Of a stretch of 64,000 nucleotides of DNA, positions 1-10,767 are shown piece by piece. The stretch lies in contig OY997655.1 of assembly GCA_963921795.1 (NCBI GenBank), positions 12,518,730 to 12,582,729 of the forward strand, written 5' to 3'. This stretch comes from Nannobrachium achirus. Taxonomy: Eukaryota > Chordata > Actinopteri > Myctophiformes > Myctophidae. Under the pieces are notes generated by a model. That model made no database searches, was not told where the DNA came from, and saw only the letters and a list, made by a program, of their open reading frames with translations. The stretch's first letter is position 1, and every line of letters starts with the position of its first letter. A program made the position numbers and the translations under genes.

Positions 1-9
1 GTCTGAGCC

Positions 10-182
10 CCAGGCACGTGCACACATAGACATCAAAGGGGGCTTGAGCCTCTGCCCTTTTATCTGTCTGTAAAAAGTGCTCTCTCCAGACCATAAATGC
101 CGTTTTTTACTAGGGTGAAAGAAATGCAAATGCCCCTCTTTCCTTGCCTGAACTTGAATGCAGCATCTTATATTGAAAGAAT
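10..182 (-). repeat. Interspersed repeat, inverted copy of 8871-9089
   Basis: This stretch is a close reverse-complement copy of 8871-9089; the first 37 bases (10-46) match 9053-9089 in inverted orientation. No coding potential is seen. Whether the two copies are ends of one large element or independent insertions cannot be told because the window starts here. Confidence 0.7.
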
Positions 183-203
183 TGTGTAGAAATCAAGCAT
201 CGA

Positions 204-259
204 CAATAGCCGACCTCCAAGCTCATAACACGTTGTGAGCTTGTAGATCTGCTATTTTT
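204..259. repeat. Hairpin module copy (complete, diverged)
   Basis: The left arm AATAGCCGACCTCCAAGCTC pairs imperfectly with the right arm GAGCTTGTAGATCTGCTATT around an ACACGTTGT tip. It sits between the inverted repeat at 10-182 and an hAT-like end near 388. Confidence 0.75.
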
Positions 260-299
260 TGGCAAATGTTCCACCCCAGGATAATGGATGTTGGGGATG

Positions 300-388
300 T
301 TTTGATTATCGTGATAATATCGCAAAACGCGATTTCTTCATGGTCACAATAATCGTGATACGACATTTTCATATCGTCCCATCCCTAG
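300..388. mobile_element. hAT-like element end
   Basis: The segment reads on the minus strand as TAGGGATGGGACGATATGAA followed by degenerate CGATA-type motifs, the form of Ac-like hAT termini common in fish. The opposite end was not identified, so this is called only as a terminus. Confidence 0.4.
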
Positions 389-435
389 AGCCAGCTGGTC
401 GGCCGACCTCAAGGCTCTGATCGGCAAGTGACGGG

Positions 436-640
436 GGTAGATAGATAGATAGATAGATACCTTTATTATCCCAAGGGGGAAATTCAGTTGTCCAGTTGTA
501 GCACAGCAGTATACAGTTATTTACAAAGCTACAGAGAAGTAGGAAAAGATAGATAAGAGTAAAAAACAAGAGCAGTACAGTACCAAAAAAGAGAAGGTGC
601 ATCAATAGAGGGGGCGAATTAAATATAAGTATATACATAA
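436..640 (-). mobile_element. LINE 3'-tail fragment
   Basis: (GATA)n at 440-461 followed by CCTTTATTATCCCAAGGGGG is the reverse complement of a fish LINE 3' end that terminates in TATCTATC repeats. No reverse transcriptase sequence is seen. From 640 to 1200 nothing else was recognised. Confidence 0.5.
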
Positions 641-1200
641 AGTGTCTTACAAAAAAGAGACCAAAGCAGTCAATGCTAGTTAGTGCAACAAGTATCTCTC
701 ACTGTCATTGTTAAACAAGACAAATACTCAGAAACTACCAACACAACCTAATAGTGCAATGTTGAAAAACAGTGCGAAAAAAACAACAGAAACAGCTCAG
801 AGCAGAAGAAACTAGGCAGCGTGTCACCGCAAGACGCACACGAGCACTCTCCCTGGAAGGTCCTTAGAGGTCAAAGTCAATACAGCAATAGGGTGCCATC
901 CCTTTTCTAATTTTAAAAAACATTAAATTCTAAAAACATTATACTATCGGAAAACGTTGAATGAATGACCAACTCTCTCTCCGGGAGCCTCCCATCCCAG
1001 ATGGCCTCAGCAGAGAGACCACGTTCTGAACATCATTTTCTGTCTCTAATGTCCCGCCTCTAATGTCCCTCCCCCTCGTCCTAAGCCCCGCCCCTCCCGG
1101 TGTCCCTGTGTCCTGTGTGTCCTTTCCCTGTCTCTGTCCACGTCTCCTTAAGGCCGCTCTCTTCTGTAGGCTGGACATATGGGACACTTCTCTCTAGCTT

Positions 1201-1251
<51 letters not shown>
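1201..1251. repeat. Poly-C / (CT)n microsatellite
   Basis: A run of C is followed by about 21 CT units ending directly at a hairpin module. Confidence 0.95.
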
Positions 1252-1254
<3 letters not shown>

Positions 1255-1318
1255 ATAGCAGATCTGCAAGCTCACAACGCATCGCATTGCGATACGTGAG
1301 CTTGTAGATCGGCTATTT
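1252..1318. repeat. Hairpin module copy (complete)
   Basis: AAAATAGCAGATCTGCAAGC at the left pairs with GCTTGTAGATCGGCTATTTC at the right, with tip GCATCGCATTGCGATACG. The module abuts a (CT)n tract on one side and an AAGTAC repeat on the other. Confidence 0.8.
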
Positions 1319-1925
1319 CCAAATAGCCTAGGTATAAAATAGGGCTTAAGTGGATTAATGAATGTTTTATATAGGCCTAATCATTTATATCTGCAAAGTA
1401 GCTAGTAACTAGTAAAGTAAAAGTACAAAATCTGCCTCTGAGATGTAGAGGAGTAAAAGTTAAAGTACTGAAAAAGTACAAATACCTCAAAACTGTACTT
1501 AAGTACAGTACTTAAAGGAGCTATAGTCAACTTTTTCTTGAAAAACGGATGCTAAAATAAAAATTATGTTTCGAAAATATTTTATAAAAAAAATAAGCTT
1601 CATGTATATGTGTTTCAATTCAAAAATGACCACAAAAAGTGTAAAATAATGATAAAATAATCATTTTGGCCATTGTCGGACCGACACTTTGTTTACATTC
1701 TAGTCTATTCTTTGATAGGACGTAAACAAAGTGTCGGCCCGACAATGGCCAACAGATTATTTTATCATTTTACGCTTTTTGTGGTCATTTTTGAATTATG
1801 AAGCTTATTTTTTTATAAAATATTTTCGAAACATTATTTTTATTTTAGCATCCGTTTTTCAAGAAAAAGTTGACTATAGCTCCTTTAAGTAAATGCACTT
1901 AGTTACAGTACTTTACGCCACTGCC
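1319..1925 (-). repeat. AAGTAC-type teleost interspersed repeat, split by a foldback element
   Basis: Runs such as AGTAAAAGTACAAA and CTGTACTTAAGTACAGTA at 1390-1511 continue after 1888 as AAATGCACTTAGTTACAGTA. The repeat is probably a non-autonomous hAT-like element, since other copies end in CAGTGGTGGAAAGTAACT. The foldback at 1512-1888 is inserted in it. Confidence 0.6.
1512..1888. mobile_element. TTAA-bounded foldback element
   Basis: The two halves are near-perfect reverse complements, with arms of roughly 180 bp. It starts TTAAAGGAGCTATAGTCAAC and ends with the reverse complement. The TTAA at both edges may be the target duplication. It has no coding sequence and is non-autonomous. Confidence 0.85.
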
Positions 1926-1979
1926 AGAGGATGCGTGATATCTGTTTTCCGACGAAAGTCAATCTGATCACGTGCGCGT

Positions 1980-2092
<113 letters not shown>

Positions 2093-2175
2093 TGGGAGGT
2101 GGAACTGAGAAAAAAACAGATAAAAGATTATTGAAAATCAAGGACTGTTATGATGACACAGAGAGAGCGAGTGAC

Positions 2176-2177
2176 GA

Positions 2178-2217
<40 letters not shown>
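2176..2217. repeat. (GAAA)n microsatellite
   Basis: Ten tetranucleotide units in a row. Confidence 0.97.
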
Positions 2218-2440
2218 CAGACATCATACGTTTTGGTATGTCATCATAACTGAAAATGTCACACAAATATTTCAGTTTGTAAAAAAGAAAAAGTAATTTG
2301 GGAGTGGGACCCGTGGTGGTCCCCTGAACCAGAGGTTGAGAAACGGCGCGTCCTATCACAGATCATGTCATTGATCGTTATCCAATGGTATAAGAGGTCT
2401 GCTGTCTAATGAGCCTGCTTTATCTACCAGCCTGTCGCTC

Positions 2441-2441
<1 letters not shown>

Positions 2442-2515
<74 letters not shown>

Positions 2516-2530
2516 CGCGTGCGTGCGTGC
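2442..2530. repeat. (GT)n microsatellite with GC-interrupted tail
   Basis: About 35 GT units grade into GCGTGCGTGC alternating purine-pyrimidine sequence. Confidence 0.97.
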
Positions 2531-2605
2531 GCATGTGCACATGTGCAGGGGCGTCACAGGGGAGGGGGCAAGGGCCCAAGGTGGAGGGGGGCGTAATTAT
2601 TTAAC

Positions 2606-2650
2606 TATTGAAAAATAAGCTTGCAGCTTGTAGATGTGCTATTTTTGAAA
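2606..2650. repeat. Hairpin module copy (short)
   Basis: TTGAAAAATAAGCTTGCAGC and GCTTGTAGATGTGCTATTTT; the GC-rich tip is missing, leaving a degraded hairpin. Confidence 0.6.
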
Positions 2651-2802
2651 ATATTTTGAGATGGGGATCCGTGGCCAACATACATATAATTTCGGGGGTC
2701 CTTCACATGAAAAGGTTTGAGCACAGTACATAGAAACATGTTTTTTTCAAAAAACCTTAGAAGGATTTGAAATAATCAAAGACTTGCAAAGTTTTTCAAG
2801 AT

Positions 2803-2860
2803 TTTTCAAAAATGGCAGATCTACAAGCTCGTATATCTGCTATTTTTCGACAGTTAAAGC
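2803..2860. repeat. Hairpin module copy (tip deleted)
   Basis: TTCAAAAATGGCAGATCTAC and GTATATCTGCTATTTTTCG meet at AAGCTC with no GC-rich tip. Confidence 0.7.
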
Positions 2861-2980
2861 ACAAAATGATGCGTTCCCAGTCTAAATGGGTTAAACCCCC
2901 TCCCCTATGAAGAACATTCATGTGGGGGGCCCGCAGTGAATGCTTGTACCCAGGGCCCAGAATTTGGTGTGACACCCCTG

Positions 2981-2992
2981 TGCGTGTGTGTG

Positions 2993-3028
<36 letters not shown>

Positions 3029-3061
3029 TGTGTGTGCATGTGCGTGTGTGTGTGTGTGTGT
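2981..3061. repeat. (GT)n microsatellite
   Basis: Interrupted GT repeat with GC and CA substitutions. Shorter GT/CA tracts follow at 3170-3205. Confidence 0.9.
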
Positions 3062-3925
3062 TGGCTCCCTGATCAGTGTATAAAGTGCAGCTGTGTCCGT
3101 CAATGTGTTTGCACACATTGCGAGCCCTGGCACTAGATCGAATGTCGGTCACACCGTGTGTGTGAGCGCACAAGCACGCACGCGCGCGCGTGTGTGTGTG
3201 TGTGTAGCGTGGTAATCCATTGTGTCGTGACAGTGAATCGGAGACTTTCTATTGATCGCTTGTGATGGAGGCGGAGAGATATCTGCCACAAGGACACTTG
3301 TCTCTCCTCACTCTTCCTCTCCTTTCCTTGTGCACGCACGTACGCATGCATGCGCACGGCACGCGCACACAGTAAGTCGCGCCAATACACATAGCAATAC
3401 AGTGACATAGACATTTTAGGACGACGTCAACGATTTTATGAATTCCAATTATTATGTATTTTATGGTCTTTGCCATTTTTTACCCTTAAGGTCGCAACAC
3501 CAGGAGCAACGTGAATAAAGGAAATGAAAGTGCGACGCAATTATTTCACGCAAAACTTTGGATGAAAGATCAACGCCATTTAAAAAAATAACACCCATGT
3601 GAAGTGAGTGGTGCTGATGATTATAGACCCACATGACGTCAGAGGATAGGGACATATAGGGGGCATACATCAGTTTTTGATTCCATGGAAAAACACTTGG
3701 ACAAACACATGCACATACTGTACACAGAAAGTCACGCACTGGAGCGGTTTCCACCGCTCAAAAATCACACCTGTGTGAAGTGAACAGTGCTCATTTCACA
3801 CTAGACTAGAACAGTGGTTCTCAAAGTTTACATTTCAAGGTCTCCCCTTAAATCTGACAGCATACAAATGGCAACGTGTATGGCCACTTGTATACCACTT
3901 GTATGGCTCAATGGGCGTTTCTCAC
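3062..3925. other. Intergenic stretch, no gene recognised
   Basis: Contains an alternating CACGCACGCGCGCG tract near 3175 and one hAT-like terminus AGTGGTTCTCAAAGTTTAC near 3811. No conserved open frame was found on either strand. Confidence 0.6.
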
Positions 3926-5321
3926 AGTGACGTCACGTCGTCGTTCTCCGGCAGTTCTGCTTTACGGCAGCTCGGTTTGCGGTGATAAAAGGACTGCCTA
4001 TATCTCTACACACTAGAGCCACCACAAGCCTACAACTACTCGTTTTTAAGGTAAAGTTTGTTATGCTACTGTTAGCTGTTTGTCATCATGTTCTATTGTT
4101 AATGTTAACAGTCTTTTTTCATTTTGGAAATTGCCTTAGATTGGGGTGAGGGGGAAAAAAACATGGCATTAGGTGCTAATAATGCTACATGCTGCCTGCC
4201 TGTTTACATATGAGCCACAAGTCTGGTGACAGAAAACGATTTATTTACATGATGACAGAAGAAAGTTAAAGACAAAGTCACCACTCATCAGTAGATAGCC
4301 ATTATATTACCAAGTGTTAATCCTCTGTAACACAGTGTGTCCGTTTATATCAAGGTATAATCACTCACCATACCTCCACCATAACTTTGACTCTTGGTTT
4401 CTAAATCTAATCTTTTCCCACATAGATCAATCATATTGGTAATTATTCTTTTCAAATATAGTTCACATTGTCCCTTATGTCCATCAGCTGCAAATGAGCT
4501 TCAGTGAAATAGGCCTACACAAAATTGATAGCTATCCCAGTTTGTTCAATACATAACTCAACATCAAGGCTACATTTTAAACCACTAGGTCTACTTGTTG
4601 CCAGACCCATGAAATGGGTAGGCCTACATAAGCAAATGTCGGTCCGGGTTTTCTATATAAAGGGTATATATGATGATGACATGATGATGACATGCCTACA
4701 AAAGGCATGATGTCATAAATGATGATGACAGACAGGGGGTCTGGCACAACCAGGTTGACCTGGTCTAGTTTTTATACTGTGTTGTTGTGGACATTTTTTA
4801 TAGAATACAAGTTAAGTGGGCAATAAGCCAGGCCATATCTATTGTTGTGTTAACTAGCCTACTTTAACTACCATCCACTTGTCATTATTGACTACATAGG
4901 CTGATAACCATAATTTATAGGCTTGGTTAAAAAGGCTTAACACTTGGTAATATAATTTACTGATGAGTGGTGACTTTGTCTTTAACTTTCTTCTGTCATC
5001 ATGTAAATAAATCGTTTTCTGTCACCAGACTTGTGGCTCATATGTAAACAGGCAGGCAGCATGTAGCATTATTAGCACCTAATGCCATGTTTTTTTCCCC
5101 CTCACCCCAATCTAAGGCAATTTCCAAAATGAAAAAAGACTGTTAACATTAACAATAGAACATGATGACAAACAGCTAACAGTACCATAACAAACTTTAC
5201 CTTAAAAACGAGTAGTTGTAGGCTTGTGGTGGCTCTATTGTGTAGAGATATAGGCAGTCCTTTTATCACCGCAAACCGAGCTGCCGTAAAGCAGAACGAC
5301 GCGGTGACGTCATGTGAGAAG
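3926..5321. mobile_element. Foldback element with about 390-bp inverted arms
   Basis: The left arm (3926-4320) is a near-identical reverse complement of the right arm (4938-5321), with about 617 bp between. The arm edges are TTCTCACAGTGACGTCAC and its inverse. No transposase frame is seen in the spacer. Confidence 0.8.
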
Positions 5322-5355
5322 GAAGTATTTAGACCCCCATTAAGAAAACCAGGAG

Positions 5356-5646
5356 GGGGAGAGTGGGGTAAACCGAGACACCCCCTGTATCTAGGCAATG
5401 GAACACATTTGTGGTCATGTGACCATTATATTTCAAGCCCATTGAATTCCCCCCTTGCCATGAAGGAGAGGACCTGATTGTGCTGTGGAAAATATGCTTA
5501 TTTCACAAAAATATGTTTTTTGCATGTCAAACTACATTTTCTTGCTCAAATCACTTTACCCGCTTGATTTTTTACTGATATATCTTTTAGTTCGCCTATA
5601 GAGGGGAGCAAATGTAAAATGTGTCTCAGTTTACCCCACTCTCCCC
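5356..5646. mobile_element. MITE with about 26-bp terminal inverted repeats, copy 1
   Basis: Starts GGGGAGAGTGGGGTAAACCG and ends with the inverse, one mismatch over 26 bases. It is 291 bp and non-coding. Confidence 0.8.
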
Positions 5647-5815
5647 TACTGTGCTTAAGTACAATTTTGAGGTATTCGTAGGCCTACTTTACTTAAGGCT
5701 TTCGAATTTCCAATACTTTACTCCACTACATCTCCGATCCAAATATTGTACTTTTACTCCACTACAATAATTGAAAACTTCAGTTACTAGTTACTTTGTA
5801 GATTGATTATTACTA
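5647..5815 (+). repeat. AAGTAC-type repeat fragment
   Basis: TTAAGTACAATTTTGAGGTA and ACTTTTACTCCACTACAATA identify the family. It is truncated at GATTGATTATTA. Confidence 0.65.
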
Positions 5816-5955
5816 GAAGCGTCTAGTCGGCGACCTGGCCAACTCGGGAACGATGTAAATAGGGAATGAATGCCCCGCCCTTTAATGCAAACCCCATTAT
5901 ACCTGTTGTCATAGGACCCGTTTTGACCATCTGTTTGCCTGTGTCCATTTATTGC

Positions 5956-6315
5956 TGTATACATAGATGTATAATTAACGTTGCTAACTCACAGCTGCCA
6001 TTGGGAGAGACTGTAACATACTGGTTATCTTTCACATATCAAGCATATGTATGATTTATTTTATCTATTTGAGACTATTAGGGGGAATGGGGGATTACGT
6101 TGTGGTGATATAATTATCAGCCTATTCAGTTAATAATGACCAGATGAGGTCAGTTTCTAAGTAATTAACCATGTTAACATAACAAAAGATATGGCCCAGA
6201 CTTGAATATTGCCCACTCAACTTGTATTACATAGAAATGTCCACAACAGCATACAGTATAAAACCCAGTATGCATAGCCTAGTGGATTCACCTCTGTTAA
6301 ATCATGTGTACACAC
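5956..6315. other. Spacer between the two direct copies
   Basis: Part of it (about 6185-6260) is a diverged inverted match to 4765-4835, so it is a fragment of the same foldback spacer. No gene seen. Confidence 0.5.
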
Positions 6316-7341
6316 TTGGTTAAAAAGGCTTAACACTTGGTAATATAATTTACTGATGAGTGGTGACTTTGTCTTTAACTTTCTTCTGTCATCATGTAAA
6401 TAAATCATTTTCTGTCACCAGACTTGTGGCTCATATGTAAACAGGCAGGCAGCATGTAGCATTATTAGCACCTAATGCCATGTTTTTTTCCCCCTCACCC
6501 CAATCTAAGGCAATTTCCAAAATGAAAAAAGACTGTTAACATTAACAATAGAACATGATGACAAACAGCTAACAGTACCATAACAAACTTTACCTTAAAA
6601 ACGAGTAGTTGTAGGCTTGTGGTGGCTCTATTGTGTAGAGATATAGGCAGTCCTTTTATCACCGCAAACCGAGCTGCCGTAAAGCAGAACGACGCGGTGG
6701 CGTCATGTGAGAAGGAAGTATTTAGACCCCCATTAAGAAAACCAGGAGGGGGAGAGTGGGGTAAACCGAGACACCCCCTGTATCTAGGCAATGGAACATT
6801 TGTGGTCATGTGACCATTATATTTCAAGCCCCTTGAATTCCCCCCTTGCCATGAAGGAGAGGACCTGATTGTGCTGTGGAAAATATGCTTATTTCACAAA
6901 AATATGTTTTTTGCATGTCAAACTTCATTTTCTTGCTCAAATCACTTTACCCGCTTGATTTTTTACTGATATATCTTTTAGTTCGCCTATAGAGGGGAGC
7001 AAATGTAAAATGTGTCTCAGTTTACCCCACTCTCCCCTACTGTGCTTAAGTACAATTTTGAGGTATTCGTAGGCCTACTTTACTTAAGGCTTTCGAATTT
7101 CCAATACTTTACTCCACTACATCTCCGATCCAAATATTGTACTTTTACTCCACTACAATAATTGAAAACTTCAGTTACTAGTTACTTTGTAGATTGATTA
7201 TTACTAGAAGCGTCTAGTCGGCGACCTGGCCAACTCGGGAACGATGTAAATAGGGAATGAATGCCCCGCCCTTTAATGCAAACCCCATTATACCTGTTGT
7301 CATAGGACCCGTTTTGACCATCTGTTTGCCTGTGTCCATTT
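6316..7341 (+). repeat. Direct duplication, copy 2
   Basis: Partner of 4922-5955. The right edge runs directly into the CCATATATGG minisatellite, where the first copy instead continues TTGCTGTATAC. Confidence 0.88.
6749..7037. mobile_element. MITE with about 26-bp terminal inverted repeats, copy 2
   Basis: Same element as 5356-5646, carried by the direct duplication. Confidence 0.8.
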
Positions 7342-7830
7342 ATGCCCATATATGGAGATATCTGTTATCTGTCTGTCTGTCAGCGTCCATTTTATGTCCA
7401 TATATGGAGATCACTGCAGATATAGTTCTGGGTCCATTTTATGCCCATATATGCCCATATATGGAGATATCTGTCTATTTGCGTCCATTTCACGCCCATA
7501 TATGGAGATCTCTGAATCTGTCTGTCTGTGTCCCTTTATGCCCGTATGCCCATATATGGAGATATCTGTCTATTTGCGTCCATTTCACGCCCATATATGG
7601 AGATCTCTGAATCTGTCTGTCTGTGTCCCTTTATGCCCGTATATGGAGATCTTTGTGATTCTGCGTAAATTTTATGCCCATATATGCCATTTGCGTCCAT
7701 TTTATGCCCATTTATGGAGATCTCTGTATCCGTCTGTCTGTGTCCCTTTATGCCCGTATATGGAGATCTTTGTGATTCTGCGTCCATTTTATGCCCATAT
7801 ATGCTATATATGGAGATATTCAGAGATTTT
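7342..7830 (+). repeat. Minisatellite of CArG-box units
   Basis: Repeats of roughly 45-95 bp are built from TTTATGCCCATATATGGAGA and TCTGTCTGTCTGTGTCC. The decamer CCATATATGG is intact at 7346, 7398, 7455, 7496, 7550 and 7591. Open frames across it (repeated PYMEIS/YGD motifs) follow the repeat and are not proteins. Confidence 0.9.
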
Positions 7831-7961
7831 TTGTTGACTCATGTGACGTACGTGATGTCAGAGCCTTTTATGAGTGATGTCACAATGAGTCAGCGCTTGC
7901 GCCGATTTCCTCCGGAACAGCCTGATGTCAACAATCAGCTCCGCATAAGGATATTCCGAAC

Positions 7962-8297
7962 GTTTCGGGCCGGTTTCGGAAAACCGCGCGTCGGGTCGGG
8001 TCGAGGCCCGGCACTGCACTCCGTGCCGCGGCGGGGAACGCGCGTGCCGAATCTGAAGCCGGTGGGACGAACGGTTCTCGAGATACGCGGATTACAGACA
8101 CACAGACAGACACGCAGAGACTTCTCGCCGTTTCGGGCCGGTTTCGGAAAACCGCGCGTCGGGTCGGGTCGAGGCCCGGCACTGCACTCCGTGCCACGGC
8201 GGGGAACGCGCGTGCCGAATCTGAAGCCGGTGGGACGAACGGTTCTCGAGATACGCGGATTACAGACACACAGACAGACACGCAGAGACTTCTCGCA
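7962..8297 (+). repeat. GC-rich 168-bp tandem dimer
   Basis: Two head-to-tail 168-bp units (7962-8129 and 8130-8297) are almost identical. Each starts GTTTCGGGCCGGTTTCGG, is rich in CpG and ends in ACAGACAGACACGCAGAGAC. The dimer lies in an insertion that splits an AAGTAC repeat (left part to 7203, right part from about 8311). Confidence 0.93.
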
Positions 8298-8310
8298 TTT
8301 ATAGATAGAT

Positions 8311-8456
8311 TAGAAAACACACATTAACCACTTCAACCCTATACATTTCGGCCATTTGAAAAGAACCGATCTAGCATTGTGAGCTTGTAGATCTGCTATT
8401 TTCAGAGTTTTTTTTTATCCTAGTAATAAAACATCTGAGTACTTTTTTCCACCACC
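8311..8456 (+). repeat. AAGTAC-type repeat, right end with half hairpin
   Basis: AACCACTTCAACCCTATAC leads into a hairpin remnant and then GAGTACTTTTTTCCACCACC, the family's right end. Confidence 0.6.
8360..8403. repeat. Hairpin module copy (right arm mostly)
   Basis: GTGAGCTTGTAGATCTGCTA is intact; the left arm is reduced to AACCGATCTA. Confidence 0.65.
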
Positions 8457-8511
8457 GCTTGTGAAGACGTTTAGCCCTCACAAGTATAGTAATACAAGTA
8501 CACAACACACA

Positions 8512-8625
<114 letters not shown>

Positions 8626-8728
8626 GATGTCAAATAGATAGACAAGCAGTTCCTTGGCGTGTGGAGCACGCACATGCAGAGAATGTTAGAGAGGCAGGGC
8701 TAAAAAAGGGCCTTTTGGTGAAATATCA

Positions 8729-8784
8729 GAAATAGCAGACCTCCAAGCTCACAACACGTCGCAGCTTGGAGGTCAGCTATTTTC
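8729..8784. repeat. Hairpin module copy (complete, tip changed)
   Basis: AAATAGCAGACCTCCAAGCT faces AGCTTGGAGGTCAGCTATTT. The paired change to GACCTCC in both arms keeps the stem matched. Confidence 0.78.
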
Positions 8785-8870
8785 GGTACTTGATACCACA
8801 CTGAACCAAGCATAATCAAGTCAATACTGGAAATGGGGCGTAACGGCATGGATTTCTACACAGAGAGGGA

Positions 8871-9089
8871 AATTATTTCAACATAAGATACTGCATTCAA
8901 GTTCAAGAGAGTTTGGACAAGGCAATTCTCTTGAATGCCGCCTTCAGTTATGGCATGGAAAGAGGGGCATTTGCGTTTCTTTCACCATAGTAAAAACTGC
9001 ATTCATGGTCTGGAGAGGGCACTTTTTACAGACGAGTAAAAGGGCAGGGCCGCAAGCCCCCTTTGATGTCTATGTGTGCACGTGCCTGG
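8871..9089 (+). repeat. Interspersed repeat, inverted partner of 10-182
   Basis: Ends CAAGCCCCCTTTGATGTC followed by TATGTGTGCACGTGCCTGG, the reverse complement of the start of the window. No coding sequence. Confidence 0.7.
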
Positions 9090-9228
9090 TGTGGAGTGGG
9101 TCTCGTTTGCGGAGCGGAGCGGAGGAATGGACGGTAATTACGTAGTTTCAGTGATTAGCGAGCAAATTCAATCTGGGGTTCTGCCCTTGTAAAGTTCACC
9201 GCACATTAAGAGGGGTGAGGTGGGGGGG

Positions 9229-9515
9229 TCCGTGACAGGCCCACTTCATCACTGACCCCCCCCTAGGAAACAATATCTCAGCTTTCTGTCCACTAACCCA
9301 TGCTATAATAGTGGTGGAAGATACAATTACTCCAAGTAGAGTACCGTAGGCTACTTAAAGGCAGCAGGGCAACTAGGCCATTTTAAATTCAAAATGTTCT
9401 GTCGAGGTGCCAACTTGCTCCCTGCGCACTCAGTGGCCATGTATGGCCTACTTGTGCACCAGCAGAGTGCACAAGTACTGCGCTCGGTGTATCTGTGGCG
9501 TATCCGATGAAGGCT
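9229..9515 (+). repeat. Upstream flank of kelch unit 1 (tandem duplication)
   Basis: Matches 11964-12210 closely, including CCGTGACAGGCCCACTTCAT and GAGGTGCCAACTTGC. The pair marks the left edges of two tandem units, each carrying one kelch gene. Confidence 0.85.
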
Positions 9516-9960
9516 ATAGCCGGACATGCAAGAAGGGATAAAAGGGATTTGTTCGCACTGGCATCACATGCTGGGATCTCTCTAACAGGGTATCATAGCG
9601 GCAAACCCATTCTGGTAGAGTGGTTCCGCTGAGGGCGAGGTCGCGCCATAGTGATGTTGACATCAGGGAAGTGGACATCAGGGATCTCCATATATGGGCA
9701 TAAATGGATCTCCATATCTCCATATATGGGGATAAAAGAGATTTGTGCCCCCTGGCATCACAGGGATCTCTCTAACAGGGCATCATTAATATTGATGACA
9801 TCAGGGAACTCCATATCTGGGCATAAAAGGGATTCTGTTAGTGTGACATCACAGTGAAGCCAGAGCATGATGTCAGTGTGGCAAACCCATTCTGGTAGAA
9901 TGGTTCCCCTGACATCACAGTGACATCAGAGCATGATGACATCATGATGACACATTTTTA
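9516..9960. repeat. Locally repeated TGACATCA/CArG-box region
   Basis: GCAAACCCATTCTGGTAGA occurs at about 9601 and 9880 in direct orientation and again inverted near 60784. CCATATATGG is present at 9688 and 9720. No gene. Confidence 0.65.
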
Positions 9961-10039
9961 TGGGCAAACCCATAGACCGTAAACATGTGTATACACGTCT
10001 ACACGCATACAATCTGTTTCTCATGGTAAAATGCGATCT

Positions 10040-10440
10040 TCGGTCGCAATCAGGTCGCACTTGTTGATGGTGATGTCACCATGAATGCTGGTCCCTGATT
10101 GGCTACGGGGGTAAACACAAACCGAGGATGTGACAGAAACCCCGAACGCAGTGCTTGCACACTCCGCTGGTGCAAGTAATAATGTGTAAAACAGTACTTA
10201 TGCTATCATTTGGCACTCTCATAAACCAGTGCTTCTCAACCAGGTGGGCAAATTGGCACTCTGTCGAGGTGCCAACTTGTTATTCATATCAAGCCGCACT
10301 TGTTGGTGGTGACGTCACAGAGAACGCTGGTCCCTCATTGGCCAAAGGCCCTGCCTTTGTACTGTCGTCCGGTAACAGACAGCCAGAAACAGACGGCACC
10401 GAACACAGTACTTGCGCGCTCTGCTGGCGCAAGTAAATAT
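10040..10440 (+). promoter_or_regulatory. Distal 5' flank of kelch gene 1 with CRE-like site
   Basis: Two related segments (about 10050-10200 and 10255-10440) share a GCACTTGTTG(A/G)TGGTGA core and a CTGATTGG or TCATTGG motif. TGACGTCA, the palindromic CRE consensus, is at 10310-10317. The same pair flanks kelch gene 2 (13259-13600). Regulatory use is inferred from conservation between copies. Confidence 0.4.
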
Positions 10441-10652
10441 GGTCGAATCTTGTTTGAAATGACCAAACATGCCTCTGAGAGTGGCTTTATACTTTTTAGC
10501 GACATGACGTGAAATCAGGTGTGAACCAGGCAAATATCAGACCAGACCCTCTTGCTTATGGCGATGCATTTTCCATAATCTGGTAAGCAACAGGCATTTG
10601 GCTTCCCTGATTTGCCATCCCAACTAAATCAAAATCAAATCAAACTTCACGG

Positions 10653-10699
10653 ATTGGCCAAGCTTCACGGGATGTGTGTGCCGCTGTATCGAGTATAAA
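10653..10699 (+). promoter_or_regulatory. Proximal promoter of kelch gene 1
   Basis: An inverted CCAAT box (ATTGG, 10653-10657) in GGATTGGCCAAGCTTC is followed by TATAAA at 10694-10699, about 70 bp before the chosen ATG. The order and spacing recur in kelch gene 2. Confidence 0.6.
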
Positions 10700-10767
10700 C
10701 ATCAGCGAGTGCAATGGAACTCCATTCTTTCACAGAGAAGAAGAATAGAGTCCATTTGGCGAGCACC

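Larger units (their letters stand above)
2546..2980. mobile_element. Non-autonomous hAT-like element carrying two hairpin modules
   Basis: It starts CAGGGGCGTCACA and ends TGTGACACCCCTG, matching inverted ends like those of the element at 54422-55030, which has a clear 8-bp duplication. Internal CTAAATGGGTTAAACCCCCT and GGGGGCCCGCAGTGAATGC are shared with that copy. GT repeats on both sides hide any target duplication. Confidence 0.7.
4922..5955 (+). repeat. Direct duplication, copy 1 (partner 6316-7341)
   Basis: About 1.03 kb repeated in the same orientation 1394 bp downstream with only scattered differences. It includes the right arm of the foldback, the short inverted-repeat element at 5356-5646 and part of an AAGTAC repeat. 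Confidence 0.88.

Noticed and set aside
7257..7837. Repetitive 117- to 161-codon frames with PYMEIS and YGD motifs
   Set aside because: They translate the CCATATATGG minisatellite in several frames and on both strands; no start context or homologue.
7684..8304. 206-codon frame over the GC-rich dimer
   Set aside because: The 168-bp unit is divisible by three, so any open unit stays open when duplicated; both strands are open.
10714..10767. 18-residue N-terminal extension of kelch copy 1
   Set aside because: The upstream ATG is absent in copy 2 and overlaps the conserved 5' untranslated block.
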